Shown here: piece after piece, positions 6,645 through 14,948 of the stretch
Layout: each line of letters starts with the position of its first letter
How positions within the stretch are numbered: position 1 is the stretch's first letter
DNA from: Pontiellaceae bacterium
GTDB lineage: Bacteria; Verrucomicrobiota; Kiritimatiellia; Kiritimatiellales; Pontiellaceae
Assembly: GCA_016937035.1 (NCBI GenBank)
Contig: JAFGWS010000109.1
Span: forward strand, 1 to 14,948
DNA length: 14,948 nt
Direction of reading: 5' to 3'
Notes under the pieces: generated by a model
The model's database searches: none
What the model saw: the letters and a program-made list of their open reading frames with translations, nothing else
What the model was told of the DNA's origin: nothing
Position numbers and translations under genes: made by a program

Positions 6645-6973
6645 GACAACTCCCGGTTAATCTACAATCGTTCATAGATATTACGAAATACGCCCGACAC
6701 AAACCAACACAAAAAAACCACTTTTAAAACGGCAATCCATTATTAAACCCAAAAAAAGGGGGTCAAAAAAAGGGTTAGAGTGTCAGGTTGCTTCGTTTGG
6801 CATCGGTGTCCGTGTCTAACGTGTCAGTGTCGGAATTTATGTTATTTTCGGTTGTTCACGGAAGTGCGTCTCAAAGAAAAGGCAATCTCAAAATCACTGA
6901 TTCCTGCGCTGACACTATTTACTTGTATTGATATTGATCTAAATAATCCAAAGATCTATCAATCCAGAAACGT
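6645..6973. other. Divergent intergenic gap with degenerate repeats
   Basis: This gap separates the hydrolase gene (minus) and the HEAT-repeat gene (plus), so it should hold both promoters, but I could not pick either with confidence. It contains AAAAAAAGGG twice (6751-6760 and 6765-6774), then a GTGTC-rich block (five GTGTC in 6780-6832). AGTGTCAG at 6779-6786 reappears inverted at 6909-6916, as if bounding a 138-base element. The open frame at 6780-6986 has no ribosome binding site and overlaps the next gene. Confidence 0.5.
6779..6916. repeat. Possible small element bounded by inverted AGTGTCAG
   Basis: Ends AGTGTCAG (6779-6786) and CTGACACT (6909-6916) are perfect 8-base inverted repeats. 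Inside, CAGTGTCGGAATTTAT (6825-6840) recurs at 11845-11860 with one mismatch. It may be a decayed mobile repeat; I see no flanking target duplication. Confidence 0.35.
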
Positions 6974-8437
6974 ATGGATGGCATGAAACGGAAATTCTTC
7001 AAATGTGTTGTGGCCGCTCTTCTTGTTTGCCTGTTGCCCCCGAAGGCAGATGCGGAAGCGGGGCCGTATGTCACGGGAAACCTTTCTGAAATGGAGGCGC
7101 TTCGAAAACTGGATCAAAACGCTTACGTCGGTCAATTAGAGAAAGAAATTGAGGAGAAAGGAGCGGATGCTGTTCCACAGTTAATTATGTACTTGGATGA
7201 TCAAGATCAGCGGGTCCAAGGGTTTGCAGTAGATCTTCTTGGTCGTATTGGGGATCCGAGAGCCGTGGAACCATTGATCGAGCATATTGGGTCCGCAGGA
7301 GATACTACCCACATTGTGAGAGCATTATATAAAATTGGCAATAATGTGCCATTGGTGTTAACGGACGATCAGATCACTATTTTAAAAAATATTGCTTGCG
7401 ATGGGTATAATGGTGCGGTCGTAGTAATACAGCAGTCGAGGGGGAGGGATGCGATCGGTGTTCTTTGGGAAATATGCAGAACGGCTAAAGAAAAGATAGA
7501 GAGCAATGGAGCACAATATGAACATGAAGCGGAAGGCTACGTCGCGGTAAAAGTTTCCACTCCGTATTATTACGTTCTGAAAGAATGTTATAAATATTTA
7601 ATTTCATTTGATGATACGAGCGCCAAGATTGCCGTTGCAGAGCTCCTGAAAAGCGAGAGAGCAGAAGACCGGACAGTGGGATTGATGATCCTTGCCAAAG
7701 TAGATGTGAACATGACGGCGGACGTGCTGCCGCTTCTTGAGGACAGGCGGGAGTCCATATTCAATCAATGGGAGCAAAAATACAATCGCGTCTGCGATTT
7801 GGCGGCTAATGTCCTTCGAGAATTCCATGATGTTGAACTTGAGACACCCAAAGAAGAATTATACACCGACAAGGACTTGGAAAAACTGATTGGAAATATT
7901 CGCTCGCAATCCGATTGGGCAGGTGTGTTGCGGCCGAGTTACTCTCCCGAAGCAAAAAAAATGATCGCACAATTTTTGAGCCTGAATGTAAAGCCATACG
8001 CCGAGTCCACTTCGCGGACCGGAATTACACAATTCGATGGGCTGCGATCACGTTGGGCAGAAATCGAATCAAACTATTTTATCCCGGGGAAGGAACTCCG
8101 GTCGATTCACAGCGCGTTGAACCTTCACGAACTATCCCTCGTATTCAAGAGATTCACATTTGCTCTCGATAACGCAAGTGACGAGGATAAGCCGGATGTC
8201 CTGAAAGAATTTATTTATTATCGAAGAGATCTGCGCAGTGGGATTGAAGATCGGCATTGGGATAAAATAGAAAGTGTGTTGAAAGCCCCACAGTTCAACG
8301 ATGAAAACAGAACAGCTCTCCATGAACTCCGAACCAGCGAGTCTACAGACATCGTTCCAAAACCCTCCGTCATGGATGGCATTGAACGCGCAAATTTGGA
8401 CGAACTCATAAGCACCCTTGAATCACTCGCGGAATAA
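6974..8437 (+). CDS. Secreted HEAT-repeat protein
   Basis: An exported protein of 487 residues. Residues 4-27 form a signal peptide (basic MKRKFFK, hydrophobic core, cleavage near ADA). Residues 62-123 hold two clear HEAT units, including VPQLIMYLDDQDQRVQGFAVDLLGRIGDPRAVEPL with the typical D-x-x-x-R turn and IGDPRA linker; weaker helical pairs appear around 185-290. HEAT solenoids usually serve as protein-binding scaffolds. The C-terminal 200 residues are helical and unrecognised. An ATG nine bases downstream (6983) is an equally good start; neither has a clear binding site. The gene is richer in A and T, with many ATA, TTA and AAT codons, than the GC-rich operons on either side, so it may have been acquired or may evolve under different pressure. 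It appears to stand alone. Confidence 0.75.
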   Translation: MDGMKRKFFKCVVAALLVCLLPPKADAEAGPYVTGNLSEMEALRKLDQNAYVGQLEKEIEEKGADAVPQLIMYLDDQDQRVQGFAVDLLGRIGDPRAVEPLIEHIGSAGDTTHIVRALYKIGNNVPLVLTDDQITILKNIACDGYNGAVVVIQQSRGRDAIGVLWEICRTAKEKIESNGAQYEHEAEGYVAVKVSTPYYYVLKECYKYLISFDDTSAKIAVAELLKSERAEDRTVGLMILAKVDVNMTADVLPLLEDRRESIFNQWEQKYNRVCDLAANVLREFHDVELETPKEELYTDKDLEKLIGNIRSQSDWAGVLRPSYSPEAKKMIAQFLSLNVKPYAESTSRTGITQFDGLRSRWAEIESNYFIPGKELRSIHSALNLHELSLVFKRFTFALDNASDEDKPDVLKEFIYYRRDLRSGIEDRHWDKIESVLKAPQFNDENRTALHELRTSESTDIVPKPSVMDGIERANLDELISTLESLAE

Positions 8438-8601
8438 GGCTCAAAGTTGTAATCAGAGGGGGCTGAGTACCAGAGTGAGGGTGAGCGATTTTTTTTGAAT
8501 AGTTTTGGATGTGGGGGCTGGATTTCCGCTCGCTGCAGGCTGGCATGATGAGATATGGTTTGTTGTGTCGGAGAGCGGAGGGATGATTTTGGGAGGCTTC
8601 C

Positions 8602-8629
8602 TTGACATCATCTGTGCATTCACTATACA
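8602..8629 (+). promoter_or_regulatory. Sigma70-like promoter upstream of isocitrate dehydrogenase
   Basis: A perfect TTGACA at 8602-8607 is followed after 16 bases by TATACA at 8624-8629. This is about 80 bases before the dehydrogenase ATG. T-runs at 8489-8496 and 8670-8678 flank it, but neither is preceded by a convincing stem. The rest of the 271-base gap (8438-8708) shows nothing else I can name. Confidence 0.55.
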
Positions 8630-8693
8630 CACAAGCCCTTTAAATGAACGACCATTGCGCGTTGCGTCATTTTTTTTTACAATCTGAATTTAA

Positions 8694-10907
<2,214 letters not shown>

Positions 10908-10920
10908 AGATCAGTTTACA

Positions 10921-10997
10921 GGCAGAATAATTGAGTGGCAGAATGATTTTTTGAGAAGTGGGAGATCGGAATCATTCTATCACTGAATCGTTCTGCC
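10921..10997. repeat. Fourfold GGCAGAATGATT hairpin element
   Basis: The left arm 10921-10948 carries GGCAGAATAATT and GGCAGAATGATT, 16 bases apart. The right arm 10970-10997 carries the same two units inverted (AATCATTCTATC and AATCGTTCTGCC). The arms are complementary at 23 of 28 positions around a 21-base loop. TTTTG follows the right arm, so the element may also act as a weak terminator for the dehydrogenase gene. A half copy lies at 3575-3602. Confidence 0.85.
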
Positions 10998-11016
10998 TTT
11001 TGTTTGGAGTGGAGCA

Positions 11017-11508
11017 ATGTACGCAAGAGTTGACGATGTGGATTGGGAAAACTGGGAGCCGGAGGTGCGGGCGACGCTGATGTTTGTGATTCAGGACGGA
11101 AAGATTCTGCTGATCCACAAGAAGCGCGGGTTCGGTAAAGGGAAGATTAACGGGCCGGGCGGAAAGCTGGAGCCGGGCGAAACGCCGATGGAATGCGCAA
11201 TCCGCGAAACGCAGGAAGAGCTCTGCATTACGCCGACCGGCGTGAAAGAAGCCGGACTGCTCCATTTTCAGTTTGTCGATGGACATTCCATCCATGGATT
11301 TGTTTTTACCGCGACGGGATACGAAGGCGAACCCACCGAGACCGATGAGGCGATTCCGCTCTGGGCCGATCTCGACAATCTGCCGTTTGAACACATGTGG
11401 GAAGATGATTCCACTTGGTTTCCATACATGCTTTCCGGTCACTCCTTTTCCGGGCGCTATGTCTTTGACGGCGACCATATGCTCGATGGAGTGATTGATC
11501 TGACATAG
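11017..11508 (+). CDS. Nudix hydrolase, MTH1-like (probable oxidised-purine nucleotide diphosphatase)
   Basis: A cytoplasmic protein of 163 residues closely patterned on human MTH1 rather than on typical bacterial MutT. The Nudix box is residues 49-71 (GKLEPGETPMECAIRETQEE...), with the metal-binding Glu64, Glu67 and Glu68. Flanking features match MTH1: KKRGFGKGKINGPGGK (35-50) with the base-contacting Asn (Asn45), and MWEDDSTWFP (127-136), whose Trp128, Asp130 and Asp131 correspond to the MTH1 Trp-x-Asp-Asp that reads oxidised purines. It probably converts 8-oxo-dGTP or 2-OH-dATP to the monophosphate, sanitising the nucleotide pool. The box departs from consensus at Thr65 (usually Leu, Ile or Val) and Cys70 (usually Gly). 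Two GGAG motifs, at 11006-11009 and 11011-11014, support the ATG. The assignment to MTH1-like is strong; exact substrate preference is inference. Confidence 0.92.
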   Translation: MYARVDDVDWENWEPEVRATLMFVIQDGKILLIHKKRGFGKGKINGPGGKLEPGETPMECAIRETQEELCITPTGVKEAGLLHFQFVDGHSIHGFVFTATGYEGEPTETDEAIPLWADLDNLPFEHMWEDDSTWFPYMLSGHSFSGRYVFDGDHMLDGVIDLT

Positions 11509-11596
11509 TTCGTTTTCTGAGTAAAAATTTGAGTCATCTGGCATGCATGATGCATCTGATTTTTCGGAAAGCTTCCAGTTGAAAAGGAGGCGGACG

Positions 11597-11770
11597 ATGA
11601 ATAAGAAGCAGCAACATATTGTGTCGAAAATTATGGCCGATCATGTCGAGGCTGAGATTATTAAGCGCATCCGAGCCGAAGTTCCGCTTACTCCGGAAGA
11701 TGCGCATCGGCGGGCGGATGAGGTGAAGGCACTCAAGTCTTTTCTTAGAGAACTCAACGTGACCTTCTAA
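11597..11770 (+). CDS. Small helical protein of unknown function (57 residues)
   Basis: A short gene supported by an ideal ribosome binding site: AAGGAGG ends 6 bases before the ATG at 11597. The frame opens further upstream (11543), but that start has no such site. The product is highly charged and predicted to be almost all helix, with KQQHIVSKIMADHVEAEIIKR as an amphipathic first half, a turn at PLTPEDAHRRADE and a second helix ending in RELNVTF. It has no membrane segment, signal or metal motif. It lies 88 bases after the Nudix gene and may share its transcript. I do not recognise the family; a toxin-antitoxin or DNA-binding role cannot be argued from the sequence. Confidence 0.65.
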   Translation: MNKKQQHIVSKIMADHVEAEIIKRIRAEVPLTPEDAHRRADEVKALKSFLRELNVTF

Positions 11771-11799
11771 TCGGAAAAGCGACTTGCCGAGAACGCTTG

Positions 11800-11827
11800 T
11801 GAGCAGGCGGATAGATTTGACTGCTCA
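11800..11827. repeat. Small inverted repeat after the 57-residue gene
   Basis: TGAGCAG (11800-11806) and CTGCTCA (11821-11827) are exact inverted repeats with a 14-base loop; the stem can extend past a bulge. No U-run follows, so terminator function is doubtful. Confidence 0.4.
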
Positions 11828-11945
11828 AGGCGATCCCGGTGGTACAGTGTCGGATTTTATTCCCCGCAGAGTGTCGATGTGCGTTTGTTGTTTCCCCTGG
11901 CGATGAAAGTGGGTACTTTAAAGACATTGTTTAGGGAGATGATGA

Positions 11946-13346
11946 ATGCGGAACTGGTTTTTCGGGTTGAGTTTGTTGATTATGTCAACGGTTCTTTCAG
12001 GATGTGTTGTCGGATTGGAGCGGAAAGGATTTGCTTATTCCGCGGAGACTCGTGCTGGGGACGTTCAGCTTCTGGTGGACGAAACGTGGGTGGATGAGTC
12101 CGGCGAGCGGCAGGTGCAACAGGAAATATTTGATTCCGTTTTTGAGATGATCGATGAGGCCGATGAGTTTGTTCTTGTCGATTTCTTTTTGGTGAACGAC
12201 TTTCTTTCCGAACCCGGCATGCGCCCGCTGAGTCGTGAACTGGCGGATCGCCTGATTCAGAAGCGGCGGACACGACCAGACGTAGAAATCATATTTATTA
12301 CAGACCCGATCAATTCGGTGTATGGGTCGATTGAGTCGTCGCTGTTTGTTGAGCTGGAGTCGGCAGGCGTTCACGTGGTCTGGACAAATCTGGATAAGCT
12401 GCGCGACAGTAATTTTATCTATTCCAAACCGTGGCGTTTATTGGTTAAGCCGTGGGGCGTTTCTCCCGGTAACGCGCTGGCGAATCCGATGGGCGATGGG
12501 CGTGTTTCTGTGCGGAGCATACTGAAACTGCTGAATTTTAAGGCGAACCACCGCAAGCTGGCGGTCACAGAGAAGTCGCTGTTGGTGACGAGCGGGAATC
12601 CGCACGATGCAAGCAGCGCGCATTGTAATGTGGCGCTGCGTGTCGACGGGGCGGGTATGTGGATGGTCAACGATGCGGAGGCTGCGCTCCTGCGCATATC
12701 GGGTGCGGAGGAACTGATTACTGCGCGCGGGGGATCGCGGGGGCTTGATCCGAAGAGCGGTGATCGGCTGGAGTTGCTGACGGAGCGTAAGATTAAGGAC
12801 AAGGCGCTCGATATGCTGGAGAATGCAGCGGTGCCGGGACGTATTGAGCTCTCCATGTTTTATCTGGCAGACCGGAATATTGTGCGTGCGCTGCTCGATG
12901 CAAAGCAGCGGGGTTGCGAGGTGAGGGTGATTCTGGATCCGAGCAAGGATGCTTTTGGGCGAACGAAGAACGGAGTACCGAATCGGCAAACGGCAGTGCG
13001 ATTGGTAAAAAAGGGCATTCCGCTGCGCTGGGCGGCAACGCATGGCGAGCAGTTTCATGTAAAGATGCTCTACGTTGAGCTGGATAATGGTTTGGCGACG
13101 CTGCTGCTGGGGTCTGGCAATTTTACGCGCCGGAATCTGGATAATTTTAATGCAGAATGCGATCTGGCGTTCACGGCTCCGTTGAAGCATGAGGTGATGG
13201 TACGTGCACGCGATACGTTTGAACGTTGGTGGAGCAATCCGGACGGGGCGTTTCACACGGCGGATTATGCGGTATATGAGGATCGGTCGCTCTGGCGGCG
13301 GTTCAAGGCATGGATGAAGGAGGAGACCGGGCTCAGTTCGTTTTAG
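11946..13346 (+). CDS. Phospholipase D-like lipoprotein with two HKD-type motifs
   Basis: A lipoprotein of 466 residues in the phospholipase D/cardiolipin synthase superfamily. The signal ends in the lipobox VLSGC, giving lipidation at Cys20. Each half carries a catalytic motif: NHRKLAVTEK (201-210, His202 and Lys204) with SGN at 216-218, and QFHVKMLYVE (369-378, His371 and Lys373) with GSGN at 389-392. The His would form and resolve the phosphoenzyme intermediate. In both motifs the usual Asp is Glu (Glu209 and Glu378). The family cleaves or swaps phosphodiester head groups; lipidation places this one at the envelope, so phospholipid turnover or cardiolipin-like synthesis is more likely than nuclease work, though this is inference. 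AGGGAG lies 7 bases before the ATG. The next gene starts about 85 bases after this stop, suggesting an operon with the permease and nadC. Confidence 0.87.
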   Translation: MRNWFFGLSLLIMSTVLSGCVVGLERKGFAYSAETRAGDVQLLVDETWVDESGERQVQQEIFDSVFEMIDEADEFVLVDFFLVNDFLSEPGMRPLSRELADRLIQKRRTRPDVEIIFITDPINSVYGSIESSLFVELESAGVHVVWTNLDKLRDSNFIYSKPWRLLVKPWGVSPGNALANPMGDGRVSVRSILKLLNFKANHRKLAVTEKSLLVTSGNPHDASSAHCNVALRVDGAGMWMVNDAEAALLRISGAEELITARGGSRGLDPKSGDRLELLTERKIKDKALDMLENAAVPGRIELSMFYLADRNIVRALLDAKQRGCEVRVILDPSKDAFGRTKNGVPNRQTAVRLVKKGIPLRWAATHGEQFHVKMLYVELDNGLATLLLGSGNFTRRNLDNFNAECDLAFTAPLKHEVMVRARDTFERWWSNPDGAFHTADYAVYEDRSLWRRFKAWMKEETGLSSF

Positions 13347-13431
13347 CAAAGGAAGTAGGTTGTGGAGGATCTTTTTGGTTTTCTTCGACCTTGCGGTGGT
13401 TTATCAATATGGATCTTTACTTGGAGATCAA

Positions 13432-14505
13432 ATGAAACGGTCCAATTTAATTGTCGGTCTGCTGAGCGTGCTGGTCTTGTTTGTGGTCGCCGCCGTGTTT
13501 AAGTCGGCCTACAATGTTGTGGTTCCTTTAATGATTGCCTGGCTGCTTTCGTACATCTGCGGTCCGGCCGTCAACTATCTGGTACATCGGAAGGTTCCGC
13601 TTGCTATAGCCGTGTTTGCGGTGTTGGCGCTGGTTCTTTTCGTTTTTTATTTTTGCGGAATTTTTTTGTTAAACCGGGTGCGGGAGGTGTTGGCCGAATG
13701 GACTGCAAAAGGGTATACGGATCAACTTTATATGATTTATAAAATTACGTCCAATAAGCTTCATATATCGGAAGAATATGTAGCCAGTCTGGATTGGAAT
13801 GATAAATTGGCGAATACGATTACGACGTTATCAACGTCGGCAGCACAATGGATGTTCAATTTCATAGGGCGATTGGTGCTGGTGCTGATCTTTTTGGTTT
13901 TCATGCTGTTGGGAAAACCTTATTTTAAATGCAAAGTCGAACACGCTTTTCCGCCGGAACGCGGCAGTGTGTTTACGGAAATTACGGAGTCTATTTCCCG
14001 TCAGATCGGGCAGTATCTGATTGTGAAACTGATTATCAGCGGAATAACCGCATTTCTGGTCTGGACCGTATTGTCGATTCTGAAAGTGGATTTTGCACTG
14101 ACATGGGCTGCGCTGGCCTTTTTTCTCAATTTTATTCCAACGATCGGCTCTGTAATTGCGTCGATTCCTCCAATACTTATGGCGGTTATTCGCTCCTATC
14201 CCTCTCCGTGGGTGCCGTTTTTTGCGGCGTTGTTCCTGCTGCTCACTCAGATGGTGATGGGCAATATTGTTGAGCCGAAGGTAATGGGCGATCATCTTAA
14301 TCTCAGTCCGGTCGTGATTCTTCTCTCACTCGCCTTTTTCGGCTGGATGTGGGGCATTGTCGGCGCACTGCTCTCCGTTCCGATTGCTGCAGCTATTAAA
14401 ATTTTCTGTGAAAACATCACCCCCCTTAAACCAATCAGCGTAATGATGGGCTCGGGAAAACAATTGATGAAAGCCAGTGTGATAACGGAAGAAGGAACGG
14501 CATAA
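13432..14505 (+). CDS. AI-2E family transporter (PerM/TqsA-type permease)
   Basis: An inner-membrane protein of 357 residues belonging to the AI-2E transporter family, whose members include the autoinducer-2 exporter TqsA and sodium/proton antiporters. There are about seven to eight membrane helices: three near the N-terminus, a long soluble segment (about 83-140), and four to five toward the end. The family motifs FFLNFIPTIGSVIASIPP (about 230-247) and NIVEPKVMGDHLNLSPVVILL (about 278-298) are clear. I chose the ATG at 13432 with GGAG 5 bases upstream; the frame also opens at a TTG at 13360 with AAGGAAG before it, which would add 24 residues. The stop overlaps the nadC ATG by one base (TAATG), so the two are translationally coupled. 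The substrate cannot be deduced; autoinducer transport should not be assumed. Confidence 0.9.
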   Translation: MKRSNLIVGLLSVLVLFVVAAVFKSAYNVVVPLMIAWLLSYICGPAVNYLVHRKVPLAIAVFAVLALVLFVFYFCGIFLLNRVREVLAEWTAKGYTDQLYMIYKITSNKLHISEEYVASLDWNDKLANTITTLSTSAAQWMFNFIGRLVLVLIFLVFMLLGKPYFKCKVEHAFPPERGSVFTEITESISRQIGQYLIVKLIISGITAFLVWTVLSILKVDFALTWAALAFFLNFIPTIGSVIASIPPILMAVIRSYPSPWVPFFAALFLLLTQMVMGNIVEPKVMGDHLNLSPVVILLSLAFFGWMWGIVGALLSVPIAAAIKIFCENITPLKPISVMMGSGKQLMKASVITEEGTA

Positions 14506-14948
14506 TGGAATTACCTGATATTTTTGAGCGTCCGGAGGTGCGCGAATCGATTCAGCTCGCATTGCGGGAAGATTTGGGCGAACCGGGGGTGGATGTAACC
14601 TCAGAGTCAACGATTGCTCCCGATGCATATGCCGAGGCGCACATGGTCGCACGCGAGGCGTGCGTGCTGGCAGGCACCGCCGTGGCAAAAGAGGTTTTTA
14701 AGCAGGTGAACGGCTCGCTGGAGGTGACGATCTGCGTGGACGACGGTACGGCAGTGGAGGCCGGAACGACGGTCTTGATTATCCGTGGCTCGGCAAAGAG
14801 CATTTTAACGGCGGAGCGCACGGCGCTTAACTTTATCCAGCGCATGTGCGGCGTGGCGACCATTACGGCAAAATACGTCAAAACGGCGGGGAATCCGGAC
14901 GTGGACATTCTTTGCACCCGTAAAACGACGCCGCTGCTGCGCCCGTTC
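14505..14948 (+). CDS. nadC: Nicotinate-nucleotide pyrophosphorylase (quinolinate phosphoribosyltransferase), N-terminal part
   Basis: The first 148 codons of nadC; the gene runs off the end of the window. The enzyme joins quinolinate and PRPP to give nicotinate mononucleotide and carbon dioxide in de novo NAD synthesis. Family landmarks seen are ALREDLGEPGVDVTSES (19-35), the barrel-sandwich segment VDDGTAVEAGTTVLIIRG (78-95) and the helix LTAERTALNFIQRMCGVAT. The catalytic strand reads LCTRKTTPLLRPF, where most members have DTRKTTPGLR, so Asp is replaced by Cys and Gly by Leu, while the substrate-binding Arg and Lys remain. GAAGGAA lies 7 bases before the ATG, which overlaps the permease stop by one base. 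The identity is secure despite truncation. Confidence 0.95.
   Translation, partial: MELPDIFERPEVRESIQLALREDLGEPGVDVTSESTIAPDAYAEAHMVAREACVLAGTAVAKEVFKQVNGSLEVTICVDDGTAVEAGTTVLIIRGSAKSILTAERTALNFIQRMCGVATITAKYVKTAGNPDVDILCTRKTTPLLRPF

Noticed and set aside
6780..6986. 68-codon open frame upstream of the HEAT gene
   Set aside because: Cys-rich translation of the GTGTC repeat block, no binding site, and overlaps the next gene start.
8489..8496. T-run after the HEAT gene as an intrinsic terminator
   Set aside because: No stable GC-rich stem directly precedes the eight T residues.
8505..8687. 60-codon open frame spanning the dehydrogenase promoter
   Set aside because: No binding site and it runs through the TTGACA/TATACA promoter-like site; better read as non-coding.
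12438..13349. 303-codon open frame antisense to the phospholipase D-like gene
   Set aside because: Arg/Ile/His-rich shadow of a gene with clear catalytic motifs.
13360..13431. Upstream TTG start for the AI-2E family permease
   Set aside because: The added 24 residues are not typical of the family, and the ATG at 13432 has its own GGAG at good spacing, although AAGGAAG before the TTG keeps it possible.

Overview
The window looks like chromosomal DNA of a Gram-negative bacterium of the Planctomycetes-Verrucomicrobia-Chlamydiae group, perhaps Kiritimatiellota or Verrucomicrobiota. The clues are an SHD1 domain fused to a secreted hydrolase, a secreted HEAT-repeat protein, an uncharacterised membrane-anchored family I associate with such genomes, a monomeric isocitrate dehydrogenase, and intergenic gaps full of short self-complementary repeats. 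Two lipoprotein signals and an outer-membrane beta-barrel show a diderm envelope. The taxonomic assignment is inference; there is no rRNA or marker gene here.

Layout. (1) 1-3532, plus strand: the end of an RND/MMPL transporter, a Prx6-type peroxiredoxin, a periplasmic LolA-like lipoprotein-sorting protein, and a DUF1302-like beta-barrel. Inner-membrane pump, periplasmic carrier and outer-membrane barrel suggest a trans-envelope route for a lipid or other hydrophobic substrate. (2) 3533-3821: repeat-bearing gap. (3) 3822-6644, minus strand: a probable operon of three exported proteins: SHD1 plus alpha/beta hydrolase, a membrane-anchored protein of unknown function, and a small lipoprotein. (4) 6645-8437: a repeat-rich AT-rich gap, then an AT-rich secreted HEAT-repeat gene that differs in composition from its neighbours. 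(5) 8602-11770: a promoter-like site, monomeric NADP-isocitrate dehydrogenase, a fourfold-repeat hairpin, an MTH1-like Nudix hydrolase and a 57-residue protein with a perfect ribosome binding site. (6) 11946-14948: a phospholipase D-like lipoprotein, an AI-2E family permease and the start of nadC, which overlaps the permease stop codon by one base.

The most unusual structure is a 7-base DNA repeat of form GAAANNT. Nine units lie between the LolA-like and barrel genes, and inverted units lie inside the barrel gene, where they encode the end of its signal peptide. The two arms can pair as a 25-bp stem (24 Watson-Crick pairs and one G-U in RNA), leaving the ribosome binding site and start codon in the loop. 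Other repeat families sit at 1227-1271, 3575-3602 with 10921-10997, and 6825-6840 with 11845-11860. I found no CRISPR array, tRNA, rRNA, intact insertion sequence or recognisable defence system.
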